Notes under the pieces: model-generated
The model's database searches: none
The model's input: the letters and a program-made list of their open reading frames with translations, nothing else
Told to the model about the DNA's origin: nothing
NCBI RefSeq assembly: GCF_021117275.1
Contig: NZ_CP088245.1
Span: 4,466,001 to 4,530,000 of the forward strand
Length of the DNA stretch: 64,000 nucleotides
Direction of reading: 5' to 3'
Source: Metabacillus sp. B2-18
Lineage (GTDB): Bacteria > Bacillota > Bacilli > Bacillales > Bacillaceae
Shown here: one piece after another, positions 17,646-27,243 of the stretch
Numbering within the stretch: position 1 is the first letter of the stretch
Layout: each line of letters starts with the position of its first letter
Position numbers and translations under genes: made by a program

Positions 17646-19013
17646 TCATTCCTTCACCGACGTCCATTTCCCCGTCCTCTGACTGATAAACTCCAACAGC
17701 CTCAAGAAAATGAAAGGTGCAATTAAGACAATTAATATCGCAACCCATAACGTATTAAGAAGGAAATCTGTAAATCCACCGATTACAACTCTTGGTATAT
17801 TCACCGTGAAATACACAAACAAGGCAATGTACAATGGATTTTTTTGCAAACGAAGAAACGCAATATAAATCAATTGAATAAACACGCCAACATAAACGGT
17901 ACCAAGTATTAATCCAATATATCCAAAGTTCGCAAAAGCTTCTCCTGCGAATAAAGTGTTTAACACCCCTGCTGTTCCCTCTTCGACACGTTGTGGGAAG
18001 TAAACCTCCATCGCTAAACGAGCTGAACGTATTTGTTCAATATCGTAAAGGCCGATGATTGAAGATGGCAAGCTCTGTCCCATTAACAGCGGCATTTTAT
18101 CAGAGAATAGCTCTAAATGCATGTAGTATCCAGCAATTTGCGTAAGAATTAAGCGACCGACCGGACCACGATTATAATCTAAAAATGCACTTGGATCGGA
18201 CACACCTTGAATGACTACATATAAAACAATAATTCCACCGATGGCTATTGTCCCAAGAGCAATCACACGTGACCACGTAAGCTTAATCACTTGAAGGTAA
18301 AGCAGTAATAAAATAAACATTAATAAATAGAAGAAAATCGGTGCTTTAGACAAATCATAAATTTGAATAAACACTGAGCATGAAAATGTAATAAGAAACA
18401 GTGCAATCCATTTCATTTTCATTGTTTTATAGCTATAAATAAACGTAATCATTGATAAAATCGGTGTTAGACCGATCGCAAAAATGTTACGAATGAGTGT
18501 ATTCCCCTGGAAGCCTCGGGCAGCTTCAATACGAAGCTCAGCTAAGTTGCTGCTACCTAGCAGCAATTCAACAAGTGGAATGGCTTCTAAATAATAGATT
18601 GTGTAGGCAATCGATAGAAGAGAAAGTCCTGTTAACCCTAAGTACACAAGATATGTTAATTTGTCTTGTTGAATCACGATAGGACTTTTTAGATAAGTAT
18701 CAAATTCCTTTTCCGCTCGAAAACCAATCAAGTTTGACACAAAATACATTGACAATGGCAGCATCACCATGACAAAACAAATCGTATAAAAGCCAATCAC
18801 ACGATAACGATCGTCTGATAACAGATTAATCATATAATGCTTATCAATGTCCAAGGCGATAAGTAAACTACCAATAAAGGAAGAAATAAATAATGAATAA
18901 TAGAAGACAAGAGAAAGTAAATTTGGTTTTAATATGGACATCGTTCCTGCGGACTTTTTAAACAAATAAAAAGATAGAACAGCTACAATGAGCCAAATCG
19001 TGATATATAGCAC
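17646..19013 (-). CDS. Oligosaccharide repeat unit polymerase (Wzy-like)
   Basis: 455 residues with about 10-12 hydrophobic membrane segments and a large extracytoplasmic loop (about residues 290-370, with GRLILTQIAGYYMHLE and LPSSIIGLYDIEQ). The topology and the segment order resemble the O-antigen/oligosaccharide polymerase families that join lipid-linked repeat units on the outer membrane leaflet face. GTG start with GGAGGT eight bases upstream. It lies 3' of the polysaccharide operon, separated by a terminator, so it probably has its own promoter. No residue-level catalytic motif can be verified, so substrate is inferred from context. Confidence 0.8.
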   Translation of the reverse strand: MLYITIWLIVAVLSFYLFKKSAGTMSILKPNLLSLVFYYSLFISSFIGSLLIALDIDKHYMINLLSDDRYRVIGFYTICFVMVMLPLSMYFVSNLIGFRAEKEFDTYLKSPIVIQQDKLTYLVYLGLTGLSLLSIAYTIYYLEAIPLVELLLGSSNLAELRIEAARGFQGNTLIRNIFAIGLTPILSMITFIYSYKTMKMKWIALFLITFSCSVFIQIYDLSKAPIFFYLLMFILLLLYLQVIKLTWSRVIALGTIAIGGIIVLYVVIQGVSDPSAFLDYNRGPVGRLILTQIAGYYMHLELFSDKMPLLMGQSLPSSIIGLYDIEQIRSARLAMEVYFPQRVEEGTAGVLNTLFAGEAFANFGYIGLILGTVYVGVFIQLIYIAFLRLQKNPLYIALFVYFTVNIPRVVIGGFTDFLLNTLWVAILIVLIAPFIFLRLLEFISQRTGKWTSVKE

Positions 19014-19140
19014 TTGATTAGACCTCCAGCTCTGATGTTCTAAAATTGAAGCTTCTTTCGTAAATATTGTTGAAGTGACTAGATAACTAGAATCACCAAC
19101 AATACCTGCGAAAATAGCCTAACTGAGTTTTTCATAATTC

Positions 19141-19190
19141 CGGAATTGACTGGCACCACCAACAAAAACCAGGATTGACAGACACCACAA
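19141..19190. repeat. Short direct repeat GGATTGAC-GACACCAC
   Basis: GGAATTGACTGGCACCACC (from 19142) and AGGATTGACAGACACCAC (from 19171) are two imperfect copies about 29 bases apart in the gap between the polymerase and WbpI-like genes. Probably a dispersed intergenic repeat; no function visible. Confidence 0.5.
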
Positions 19191-19191
19191 A

Positions 19192-19221
19192 CTAAAAAGG
19201 GGCGTCCGTTAAGCGCCCCTC
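19192..19221 (-). terminator. Terminator of the polysaccharide operon
   Basis: Minus-strand hairpin GGGGCG ... CGCCCC with a 9-base loop followed by TTTTT, just past the WbpI-like stop. Confidence 0.85.
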
Positions 19222-19225
19222 TTTC

Positions 19226-20281
19226 TTATTTGTCGCTTATCATTTTAACAATTTTTTCGGAGGTGTTTCCATCCCCAAATATTGGTGGGTAGTCAGAATG
19301 GCATGGTGCTTGAACGGCTTCTAAGATTTTCTCTGTATCTGCTCCAACTAAAATGTTGGCATCTTGATGTAATGTTTCAACCCACTCGGTTTCATCACGA
19401 AGCGTCACACATGGAGTCTTCACAAAGTAAGCCTCTTTTTGTACCCCGCCAGAGTCTGTTAAGATCTTTTTCGCATTTTTTTCTAAAGAAAGCATGTCCA
19501 AGTATCCGATTGGTTCAATAACCTTTAAACCTGGAATGGCGTCAAGATCTATACCAGATGATTTTAGCTTGTTCTTAGTTCTTGGGTGAATAGGCCATAC
19601 CTTTGTTCCTTCAACCTTGCTGAAAGCATCAAGAATATTGTTCATACGCTCAGGATCTTCTGTGTTTTCAGCACGATGAACCGTAATTAAGTAAAATTCT
19701 TTTTCTGTTAAGCCCAAGTCGTTCATTAACGTTGATTTGTCAGCAATGTCTTGGTTATACATAACCGCGTCATACATAACGTCTCCAACGTTAAAAACGT
19801 TTTTCGTAATGTTTTCTTTTTCAAGATTTGAAACAGCCGTATCTGTTGGGCAAAATAGAAATTCTGACACATGGTCTGTTAAAATACGGTTTACTTCTTC
19901 AGGCATTTTTTTGTTAAAGCTACGTAAGCCTGCTTCGATGTGAACAATTGGGATATGTAGCTTTGATGCAGCAAGTGCTCCTGCTAATGTTGAGTTTGTG
20001 TCACCGTACACTAACACATAATCAGGTTCTTCTTTTAGGATAATTTCTTCAATACTTGTTAGCATATTTGCCGTTTGAACACCGTGAGATCCTGACCCTA
20101 CGTTTAAATGATAATCAGGCTTTGGAATGTTCAATTCCTCAAAAAAGATATCAGACATATTGGCATCATAATGTTGACCAGTATGAACAATGATTTCTGT
20201 ATGTTGCTTTCTAATTTCACGGGAAACAGGACCTGCTTTAATAAACTGTGGTCGTGCCCCAAGTATCGTTACAATCTTCAT
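19226..20281 (-). CDS. wbpI: UDP-sugar 2-epimerase, WbpI-like
   Basis: 351 residues of the non-hydrolysing UDP-GlcNAc 2-epimerase family: N-terminal ILGARPQFIKAGPVS, VHTGQHYDANMSDIFFEEL, YGDTNSTLAGALAA, HIEAGLRSFNKKMPEEVNR, TVHRAENTEDP and LTDSGGVQKEAYF. The GARPQFIKA start and HYDANMS segment resemble, from memory, P. aeruginosa WbpI more than Bacillus MnaA (FGTRPEAIKMAP). WbpI converts UDP-GlcNAc3NAcA to UDP-ManNAc3NAcA. The other four enzymes of that pathway are upstream in the same operon, which supports this over a MnaA role. Substrate assignment is inference. Confidence 0.85.
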   Translation of the reverse strand: MKIVTILGARPQFIKAGPVSREIRKQHTEIIVHTGQHYDANMSDIFFEELNIPKPDYHLNVGSGSHGVQTANMLTSIEEIILKEEPDYVLVYGDTNSTLAGALAASKLHIPIVHIEAGLRSFNKKMPEEVNRILTDHVSEFLFCPTDTAVSNLEKENITKNVFNVGDVMYDAVMYNQDIADKSTLMNDLGLTEKEFYLITVHRAENTEDPERMNNILDAFSKVEGTKVWPIHPRTKNKLKSSGIDLDAIPGLKVIEPIGYLDMLSLEKNAKKILTDSGGVQKEAYFVKTPCVTLRDETEWVETLHQDANILVGADTEKILEAVQAPCHSDYPPIFGDGNTSEKIVKMISDK

Positions 20282-20285
20282 ATTA

Positions 20286-21884
20286 TCAACCCTTTAAGTT
20301 ATTAATATAATTTTTCACTAGAATTGAATTGATGTTATAGGGAGTATGATATTTGCTTCCCTTTACTTTAAATGATAGCGAATTAAGATATTGAACATAG
20401 TTACCCGTAATTCCGTACCATTCCATCGGATCTTTATGATAACGGCTGTACAACTCTTTTTTATTATAAACCTTCTTTAACAGAGGATAGAGTGCCCCAT
20501 ATTTGTTTTTATAAGAAGTAGTCTTTCCAACCGGATTGTTCGGCTTATCAAAGTAATGGGGATACATTTGATGCAAGGTATAATCATATAAGTATTTCTT
20601 AAAACGTTGATCAACCGGAACCTTTAGAAAGAATTCTACGAGAAGGTCGTCCCACAGTGGAATTTCCCAGCCCTGATGGTAGAATTCGTATACTCTTAAT
20701 GAGTTAATAATAAATTTCCCTTGTCGTTCCTTCCAATCCCAATACTCAAACAACGCACTTGCTTCTTCACGATTTTCAAAAGGTAGTCCTTGAAGTTGTT
20801 CAGCAATAGACGTATGTACAGCCTTCGTAACCTGATGATCATTTGTTATCCATAAGCGATGATGCTTTTTCATAATTTCCTGAACAATTTCGTCTACTGT
20901 ATACGAACGATCAATCATTAACTCATATGGAATATGACTTCCCGCGATAAAATCTCCTGAATGACCAGGCATAAACACATATTCATGGTCTTTTGCTTCT
21001 AATTTTTGTAGAAGACTTTTGACTGCTGGCCAATCTTGAATATGGGCGATTGATGATAGATTCGTTCCGAAATCTTGATACTTTCTCCACTCATCTGAAT
21101 GATACCATTGAAACCAATCGCTTTTTGTATATGGAAAAACAGACCAATCTAAGCCAAGACGGTTCGCAATTTCCTTACTCCGTACCGCTTCCTTGCTTGT
21201 TGGAACGCCATATGTAAAGGTTGTGATGTTTTTAACATCATATTCCTTTAACAACAGAGCAATAATACGAGAATCATATCCCCCACTTAAAGGGATAATC
21301 ACTTTTTTATCTTTTATACGCTTAACCATTTGATCAAACGTTTGATGAAAAAGCTTTGAGAGCTCAGTAGCTGCTTCCTCTACATCCATTTCTATTGGAG
21401 AATGATAGTATCTGAAGTACGTTTCTTGACCAAGATTCTTCCCGTTAAAAATAAGAAATTGACCAGCCTCAACTTGATACAATCCGTGATAAAGAGTACG
21501 ATTGCCCGCGGCATACCCTGTTAAAAGGAATTCAGAAACCGATAAATCATGAAGCTCAGTATCAACATCACTTTGTGAAACCTGATCTTTAATGATGAGT
21601 CGGTCGTTTTTTTGTTGATAAAACAGAGGAATTGTTCTTTTACGATCAACTGCAGCAATTGTTTTCTCAGGATCATGATAAACAAGCGCAAACTCACCCT
21701 TAATTTTCTCAAAAAATTCCCGATGAAAGGATAGTTGAATGAGTTCATCAAGAGAGTTACTTGTAAACAGCTTATCTTGATAGTAAAAGTATCCCCTAAA
21801 ATATAATTCTTTATTGTCTATTTTTAACTGTGACCAGCTATTTGAAAGAGTCAGGCTCACATTATTGATTTCCAAGTCAATCAC
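20286..21884 (-). CDS. Asparagine synthase-like protein lacking the glutaminase cysteine
   Basis: 532 residues. The N-terminal part (1-165) keeps a degenerate class II glutamine amidotransferase fold (GEFALVYHDPEKTIAAVDR, then IPLFYQQ) but begins MIDLEINN with no Cys at position 2, so it should not hydrolyse glutamine in the usual way. The C-terminal part has the ATP-pyrophosphatase loop VIIPLSGGYDSRIIALLL and AsnB-family folds (MPGHSGDF). It directly follows the flippase stop (TAG then GTG); a TTG at 21875 is an alternative start better spaced from AGGTGA. In O-antigen loci relatives amidate uronic acids, so it may amidate or otherwise acylate the diacetamidouronic acid. Inferred from context. 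Confidence 0.75.
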   Translation of the reverse strand: MIDLEINNVSLTLSNSWSQLKIDNKELYFRGYFYYQDKLFTSNSLDELIQLSFHREFFEKIKGEFALVYHDPEKTIAAVDRKRTIPLFYQQKNDRLIIKDQVSQSDVDTELHDLSVSEFLLTGYAAGNRTLYHGLYQVEAGQFLIFNGKNLGQETYFRYYHSPIEMDVEEAATELSKLFHQTFDQMVKRIKDKKVIIPLSGGYDSRIIALLLKEYDVKNITTFTYGVPTSKEAVRSKEIANRLGLDWSVFPYTKSDWFQWYHSDEWRKYQDFGTNLSSIAHIQDWPAVKSLLQKLEAKDHEYVFMPGHSGDFIAGSHIPYELMIDRSYTVDEIVQEIMKKHHRLWITNDHQVTKAVHTSIAEQLQGLPFENREEASALFEYWDWKERQGKFIINSLRVYEFYHQGWEIPLWDDLLVEFFLKVPVDQRFKKYLYDYTLHQMYPHYFDKPNNPVGKTTSYKNKYGALYPLLKKVYNKKELYSRYHKDPMEWYGITGNYVQYLNSLSFKVKGSKYHTPYNINSILVKNYINNLKG

Positions 21885-23315
21885 CTAATTTGCTGTTTCG
21901 TGGATTGTTTTTTTTCTTAGCTCTTTATCAACACGAGTGATAAGCAGGGTAGCAAGATACACGCCCCAAGCTAGAACGATGTATAGTGTAGATAATCCAT
22001 TTTCCTGTACATAAACAATCCCGATCGTGCCGATAAGCATAATAAGAAAAATTAAAGACATTTTCCAGTATGAAACTGGTACATAGTATATTTTTTGACT
22101 TTTGATAAAAATATAAATAACCGCTATGATATTTGACACTAAGAAAGCCACAACGACTCCCCATATTGTATACTTTGGAATCAACAGAAGATTTAATACA
22201 ATATTTAAAACGGCTGCTGCCATAAATGCATAGGAAATAATTTTTGTTTTCTTTTGAAAGAAAATTCCTACTGAAATAATTAGATAGTAGAAGTTTAAAA
22301 ATGTTGCGGCTGCAAGCAGTGCTACATATTGATAAGCAGATTCATATCCATCTCCTAGCAATAAAATAACATAAGGCATAATGGTTGCCACAACGAGTAC
22401 CCCGACTGTACCCATGATTAAAATGATCAGGTACACTTTCGAAAAAAGCTCTTTACTATCAGGCTTGTCCTTTAATGACATTGAATAAGGTCTCCATGCC
22501 ATTTGGATTCCACTTGTAACAAGCGTAATCAGAGCCGCAAATTTCGTCGCAACTCCATAGATCCCAACATCTTCAGCTGTTTTCATAAACGCTAAAAAGA
22601 ACGAGCTGGAGTTTAAAATCACCCAGAATGCGATTGAAGCTGGTACTAGTGGTAGTCCGTACTTCAATAAGTCCTTTAAAACCTCTTTATTAATCTTAAA
22701 GTTGATCGCTTTAGCTAAAGGTCGGGCCAATAAAAGGACAATCAGAACTCCACTAATAATGCGGGCATAAATAATTCCTTCAACAGATTCAATAACCAGT
22801 TCAAGGAAAAGATAAGAGCCAATCGCTACTAATAGCATTTTCAAAACAGTGAGAATAACAACCTTAAGTGTTTTAAATTCATATCTTAGCACCGTCAAAA
22901 CAAGTGCTGATAAGGTATCTAATAATAAAATGGCTATACTCAGATACAACAGATAAAGTCCATTGTCTGACTTTAGTAAGGTGTCTGCAAAAAACGGACC
23001 TACTATCACAACGACAAGAAAAAGAAGTAAAACCATAGCTAACCGTATATTTAATACATTTTGTACATATACTTTTCGCTTGTTTTCATCCTTCGTATCA
23101 AAATAATAAAAAGCTAATGCAGAATCTGTTCCTAGTATAACTAAAAACAGCAGCATCGAAGTCCATCGGTCAATAATATCAACTGGTGCATATTCTGGAG
23201 CAGTTAAAAAATGTGTGTAAACCGGCATCATAATGAATGCAATCATTTTCGTTCCAACATTCATTAATGCATAAAGGAGGGAATCCCCTCCTAGACGTTT
23301 TAAATTCTTTAACAC
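21885..23315 (-). CDS. Polysaccharide flippase, Wzx/MATE-like
   Basis: 476 residues with about 12-14 membrane segments starting LKNLKRLGGDSLLYALMNVG. The N-terminal G(G/D)xxxYxxxN segment, the PVYTHFLTAPEYAPVDI stretch and the C-terminal pairs of segments are typical of polysaccharide biosynthesis protein family flippases, which move undecaprenyl-linked repeat units across the membrane. GTG start directly after the acetyltransferase stop (TAG GTG), with GGGAGC upstream. Part of the polysaccharide operon. Confidence 0.9.
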   Translation of the reverse strand: MLKNLKRLGGDSLLYALMNVGTKMIAFIMMPVYTHFLTAPEYAPVDIIDRWTSMLLFLVILGTDSALAFYYFDTKDENKRKVYVQNVLNIRLAMVLLLFLVVVIVGPFFADTLLKSDNGLYLLYLSIAILLLDTLSALVLTVLRYEFKTLKVVILTVLKMLLVAIGSYLFLELVIESVEGIIYARIISGVLIVLLLARPLAKAINFKINKEVLKDLLKYGLPLVPASIAFWVILNSSSFFLAFMKTAEDVGIYGVATKFAALITLVTSGIQMAWRPYSMSLKDKPDSKELFSKVYLIILIMGTVGVLVVATIMPYVILLLGDGYESAYQYVALLAAATFLNFYYLIISVGIFFQKKTKIISYAFMAAAVLNIVLNLLLIPKYTIWGVVVAFLVSNIIAVIYIFIKSQKIYYVPVSYWKMSLIFLIMLIGTIGIVYVQENGLSTLYIVLAWGVYLATLLITRVDKELRKKTIHETAN

Positions 23316-24047
23316 CTATAACAGCTCCCGTTCCTCAACCATTCGTACAGGCTTAGCTGGGAACCCTTTTACAACTGTTTTTTGTTCCGTATCTTTTGTT
23401 ACCAATGCCCCTGCTGCAACAAATGTTTCTTCTTCGATAACAACGCCTGGTAAAAGAATTGATGCTCCACCTACACGTGCTGCGCGTTTTACGACTGCGC
23501 CTTTAATTTTATCGAAGCGTTCTTCCGTACGTCCCATAAAGTTATCATTTGTTGTTGTCACACATGGTGCAATAAAGACGAAATCTTCAAGTGTTGTGTA
23601 AGCTGTGATGTAAGCATTTGATTGAATTTTTACTCTGCGACCGATTTTCACATAGTTTTCAACCGTTACACCTCTACCAACAATACACTCAGGTCCGATT
23701 TCTACGTTTTCACGTACACTCGCTAAGTCAGCAACAAGTGTTGAGGAACCGATTGTTGAGCCGGCATAAAGCACTGCATTCGTACCAATTGTTACATCAT
23801 CTTCTAATTGAAGAGGTGCAACAGCTCCTGAAAGCTTCACAGTTGATGTTTTCCCCGGTGAAGGCTGTTTTCCTAGTACAGCTCCATCTGCAATACGAAC
23901 ATTGTCACCAATCACTGTGCCATCATAAATCGTTACATGATTACCGATTGTTACGTTTTCACCGATCTTTACATGTTCGCCGATCACATTAAAGTGACCA
24001 AGTGTAACTGAATCGTTCACAACTACTGTTGAATGGATACTATTCAT
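23316..24047 (-). CDS. wbpD: Hexapeptide N-acetyltransferase, WbpD-like
   Basis: 243 residues built almost wholly of left-handed beta-helix hexapeptide repeats ((I/V)GxxVxIGxxxTI; for example IGEHVKIGENVTIGNHVTIY), with the C-terminal loop FIAPCVTTTNDNFMG and FPAKPVR end typical of nucleotide-sugar 3-N-acetyltransferases. In the UDP-ManNAc3NAcA pathway WbpD acetylates the 3-amino group made by WbpE. Adjacent to WbpA-like and WbpB-like genes in one operon. Confidence 0.85.
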   Translation of the reverse strand: MNSIHSTVVVNDSVTLGHFNVIGEHVKIGENVTIGNHVTIYDGTVIGDNVRIADGAVLGKQPSPGKTSTVKLSGAVAPLQLEDDVTIGTNAVLYAGSTIGSSTLVADLASVRENVEIGPECIVGRGVTVENYVKIGRRVKIQSNAYITAYTTLEDFVFIAPCVTTTNDNFMGRTEERFDKIKGAVVKRAARVGGASILLPGVVIEEETFVAAGALVTKDTEQKTVVKGFPAKPVRMVEERELL

Positions 24048-24067
24048 ACGATCCGCTCCCGTCTTTA

Positions 24068-25384
24068 TTACAGTTTGATATATCTCTCTGGCTTTTTCTC
24101 AACATCTTTTAATGCATTACGAGTATCAAATACAACGCGACTGCTGTTTGCAATCAATTCATAATCAAATGTTGTATGATCTGTTGCAACTAATACTAAG
24201 TCAGCTGAAGATAATAGATCTTCTGTTAAAGCAACTGTTTCAATTTGCTTATCAAGTAAACGGAATGCTGGTACAAATGGATCAACCACTGTATAATCCG
24301 CACCCTCTTTATCTAAAATCGTTAAAATATCTAAAACTGGTGATTCACGAACATCATCAATATCCTTCTTGTAAGCAACACCTAAAACCGCAACTTTTGC
24401 TCCACGAAGTGCTTTGCCATCATGGTTAAGAATGCGCATCATACGATCTACAACTAATTCTGGCATTGAGTTGTTAATTTCACCAGCAAGCTCGATTAAA
24501 CGAGTGTGATAGTTGTATTCACGTGCTTTCCACGTTAAGTAGAATGGATCGATTGGAATACAGTGACCACCAAGACCAGGGCCTGGATAGAACGCCATAA
24601 AGCCGTATGGTTTTGTTTTTGCTGCATCGATCATTTCCCAAACGTCAATTCCCATTTTTTCACAAAGAATCGCCATTTCGTTTGCTAACGCGATGTTAAT
24701 GTGACGGAATGTGTTTTCGAAAATTTTCTCCATTTCCGCAACAGCTGGGCTTGATACTTCAAACACGTCTCCTTCAAGAACCGCACGGTATAGTGCAGAC
24801 GCAACCTTTGTACAATTTGCCGTTACACCACCAACAACTTTTGGTGTGTTTTTCGTTTTGAATTGCTTGTTACCTGGATCAACACGTTCTGGAGAGTAAG
24901 CAACGAATACTGTGTCTCCACACACTAAGCCTTTTTCTTCTAATGCCGGTACAACGATTTCTTCTGTTGTTCCAGGGTATGTTGTTGATTCTAAAACAAC
25001 TAACATGCCTTCACGCGCATACTTCGCAATTTCTTTTGAAGAGCTTTCTACATAAGATGTATCAGGCTGTTGATGGTGATCAAGTGGTGTTGGTACACAA
25101 ATCGCCACAGCATCTACTTCTGTAATACGGTTATAATCTGTTGTTGCTTCAAGCATGCCCGACTTGATGATTTCTTCTAGATCTTCGTTCACAACGTCAC
25201 CAATATAGTTTTGCGCGTTGTTTACTTGATCAACACGGCTTTGTTGTACATCAAAACCGATTACTTTAAAGCCAGCTTTTGCTTTTTCAACCGCTAACGG
25301 TAAACCTACATATCCTAAACCAACAACTCCGACAACCGCTTGTTTATTTTCAATTTTTGATAAAATCGAATCTAAATGAGACAT
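24068..25384 (-). CDS. wbpA: UDP-N-acetylglucosamine 6-dehydrogenase, WbpA-like
   Basis: About 438 residues. Rossmann motif VVGVVGLGYVGLPLAVEKA, the catalytic-Cys segment GPGLGGHCIPIDPFYLTWKA (Cys about residue 265), and C-terminal KVAVLGVAYKKDIDDVRESP define the UDP-glucose/GDP-mannose dehydrogenase family, WbpA/WecC type. It oxidises C6 of UDP-GlcNAc to the uronic acid, the first pathway step. Start at 25384 (MSHLDSI) because AAAGGAG lies eight bases before; the frame is open to 25393. Confidence 0.92.
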   Translation of the reverse strand: MSHLDSILSKIENKQAVVGVVGLGYVGLPLAVEKAKAGFKVIGFDVQQSRVDQVNNAQNYIGDVVNEDLEEIIKSGMLEATTDYNRITEVDAVAICVPTPLDHHQQPDTSYVESSSKEIAKYAREGMLVVLESTTYPGTTEEIVVPALEEKGLVCGDTVFVAYSPERVDPGNKQFKTKNTPKVVGGVTANCTKVASALYRAVLEGDVFEVSSPAVAEMEKIFENTFRHINIALANEMAILCEKMGIDVWEMIDAAKTKPYGFMAFYPGPGLGGHCIPIDPFYLTWKAREYNYHTRLIELAGEINNSMPELVVDRMMRILNHDGKALRGAKVAVLGVAYKKDIDDVRESPVLDILTILDKEGADYTVVDPFVPAFRLLDKQIETVALTEDLLSSADLVLVATDHTTFDYELIANSSRVVFDTRNALKDVEKKPERYIKL

Positions 25385-25397
25385 TACGTTCACTCCT

Positions 25398-26411
25398 TTA
25401 TTGTAAAAAGACTTTCTTACCTGTTTCCGCTGATTCTAAAAACGCTTCAATAAGCTTTACAGGTGCTAGTCCGTCTTTACCAGTTACCACTGGCTCTGTA
25501 TTTGTTTCAACTGCACGAACCATATCCTCGATAATCCATTGATGACCTGGTTTACCAAATGGATCTTCTTTAATAGTTTCGATTAGTTTGTTCTTTTCTT
25601 CTTCGTTTATATCACTTACATTTAATGTTTCGAAATAAATCGCGTTCGGTCCGCCTACTTTTACTGTACCCGCTTCACCGAAAATCGATAGAGATTCTTC
25701 AAGATTTTTTGGATAAATCGTAGTTGCCGCTTCAATAACACCTAAAGCACCACTTTCAAATTCAACAACACCAACTGCTACATCTTCTGTTTCAATGTTA
25801 CGAAGACGAGTTGCTGCCATTGCTTGAACCGATTTAACTGGTCCCATGAACCAAATTAACAGATCTAAATTATGTATCGCTTGGTTCATTAACACACCGC
25901 CGTCAAACTCCTTCGTTCCTCTCCAAGCAGCTTGATCATAGTACTCTTGACCGCGATTCCAACGAACCGTTGCATTCGCATGGCTCAGCTTACCAAACAA
26001 GCCTTTTGATTTAATATCTTGAAGAGCACGAATAGCTGGACGGAAACGATTTGGGTGAACAACAGAAAGCTTGATATTCGCTTTTTCTGCAATTGCAATA
26101 ATCTTCTCAGAGTCACTGCTCGTTAACGCCATTGGCTTTTCCATAACAATGTGCTTGCCCTTAGCTGCAATGATTTCAGCAAGCTTAAAATGAAGTCCTG
26201 ATGGCACACAAATATTTACAACATCAATATCTGTTTGCTGCTCAAGCATTTCATTTAAATCCGTATATACGTTACATAACTCTTTATATTCTTCAAGGCG
26301 CTGTGCATTTGTGTCACAAACCGCCACAAGATTTGCACCTTCAGCATTATTAATCGCATCAATATGTTTTTGAGCAATAAACCCTGCCCCTACAATCGCA
26401 AAATTAATCAT
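25398..26411 (-). CDS. wbpB: Gfo/Idh/MocA oxidoreductase, WbpB-like 3-dehydrogenase
   Basis: 337 residues. N-terminal FAIVGAGFIAQKHIDAINN, the EKPMALT catalytic-lysine motif and the GGVLMNQAIHNLDLLIWFMG segment with the conserved His are typical of the WbpB group, which oxidises C3 of UDP-GlcNAcA to the 3-keto sugar. Its ATG overlaps the last codons of the Wzz-like gene by 8 bases. Between the WbpA-like and Wzz-like genes. Confidence 0.92.
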   Translation of the reverse strand: MINFAIVGAGFIAQKHIDAINNAEGANLVAVCDTNAQRLEEYKELCNVYTDLNEMLEQQTDIDVVNICVPSGLHFKLAEIIAAKGKHIVMEKPMALTSSDSEKIIAIAEKANIKLSVVHPNRFRPAIRALQDIKSKGLFGKLSHANATVRWNRGQEYYDQAAWRGTKEFDGGVLMNQAIHNLDLLIWFMGPVKSVQAMAATRLRNIETEDVAVGVVEFESGALGVIEAATTIYPKNLEESLSIFGEAGTVKVGGPNAIYFETLNVSDINEEEKNKLIETIKEDPFGKPGHQWIIEDMVRAVETNTEPVVTGKDGLAPVKLIEAFLESAETGKKVFLQ

Positions 26412-27138
26412 TTAATGCCCTCCTAGCTTCACGAATGTATCTCCAAAGTAATAAAACAACTAACATTAGAAAAAAGCTCAGTGCAAATGATACAACTGCA
26501 TTTTGAACTAGGTAATTGTCTGATTGAGTGATGGTTTCGCTAATTAATCTTGGTGGATCAAAAAGCAATAAGTCAGTCTTCATTCGACTAATAGATGTTT
26601 CATATTCAAATGCTATTTTATTCATAGTAGCAGCAGCAACTAAAAGGTCAGGATCTACTGTTTCACCTTCTTCTATTTTTTCAATAGCATCATTATACGT
26701 TGGTAAAAGCTTGCCATTTTCCTTTAGACCTTTTTCGTATATTTCAACCGTTTCTTGTGTACGATCATATCTTTCTTGGTAATTTTGTTGTAAATCCTCG
26801 GCATAAGAGGTGACTAGTTTTGTAAGCTGTTTATGAACGTCATCTCTATTATCAGCTGTTACCTTAATTTGGACTTGTTTGCTTTTAACAACTGTAAACT
26901 CAGCATCAGAGCCCTGTTGATCTTTAAGATATTCTGCTTGCAATAATTCAGGGTCTGTTAACTTACCTTTTATATCAGCAGTATCAAAAATCGCCTTCCC
27001 AACATACTCCCGACTACTAAACATTGAAAATGCTGACACAATGAGGCAAATGACTAATGGAATACCAATAAGCAGCCACTTTTTTCTCCAGAAAAACACT
27101 AGATTTTTATAAAACAGATATTCTTTTTTTTCGGACAT
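26404..27138 (-). CDS. Wzz-type polysaccharide chain-length regulator
   Basis: 244 residues with a short cytoplasmic N-terminus, a first membrane segment (WLLIGIPLVICLIVSAF), a periplasm-side helical domain with coiled-coil character (about 60-200) and a second membrane segment (NAVVSFALSFFLMLVVLLLW). This two-helix polysaccharide co-polymerase layout sets modal chain length of Wzy-dependent polymers. No tyrosine-kinase partner is visible, so it is not a YwqC/YwqD-type pair in this window. Confidence 0.83.
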   Translation of the reverse strand: MSEKKEYLFYKNLVFFWRKKWLLIGIPLVICLIVSAFSMFSSREYVGKAIFDTADIKGKLTDPELLQAEYLKDQQGSDAEFTVVKSKQVQIKVTADNRDDVHKQLTKLVTSYAEDLQQNYQERYDRTQETVEIYEKGLKENGKLLPTYNDAIEKIEEGETVDPDLLVAAATMNKIAFEYETSISRMKTDLLLFDPPRLISETITQSDNYLVQNAVVSFALSFFLMLVVLLLWRYIREARRALND

Positions 27139-27164
27139 TATATTTACCCTTTCTTTTGCATTGG

Positions 27165-27243
27165 ATAAATGGAAAGAACCCGCCTCTTGGCGAGCTTCTT
27201 TCCAAAAGCATGTTTTCTCAAAAAGTCCTATAAAAGACTTTTA
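27165..27243 (-). terminator. Two hairpins between wbpE and wzz
   Basis: Right after the wbpE stop the minus strand has AAAAGTC ... GACTTTTT, then GAAAGAAGCTCGCC-AAGA-GGCGGGTTCTTTC. Either could attenuate readthrough into the rest of the operon; T runs are modest. Confidence 0.5.

Noticed and set aside
19226..20281. MnaA (UDP-GlcNAc 2-epimerase for teichoic acid linkage)
   Set aside because: The GARPQFIKA and HYDANMS motifs and the WbpABDE neighbours favour WbpI, though the family-level assignment cannot exclude MnaA activity.
20286..21884. True glutamine-dependent asparagine synthetase (AsnB)
   Set aside because: No Cys at position 2 and operon context of uronic acid sugars; primary asparagine synthesis is unlikely.
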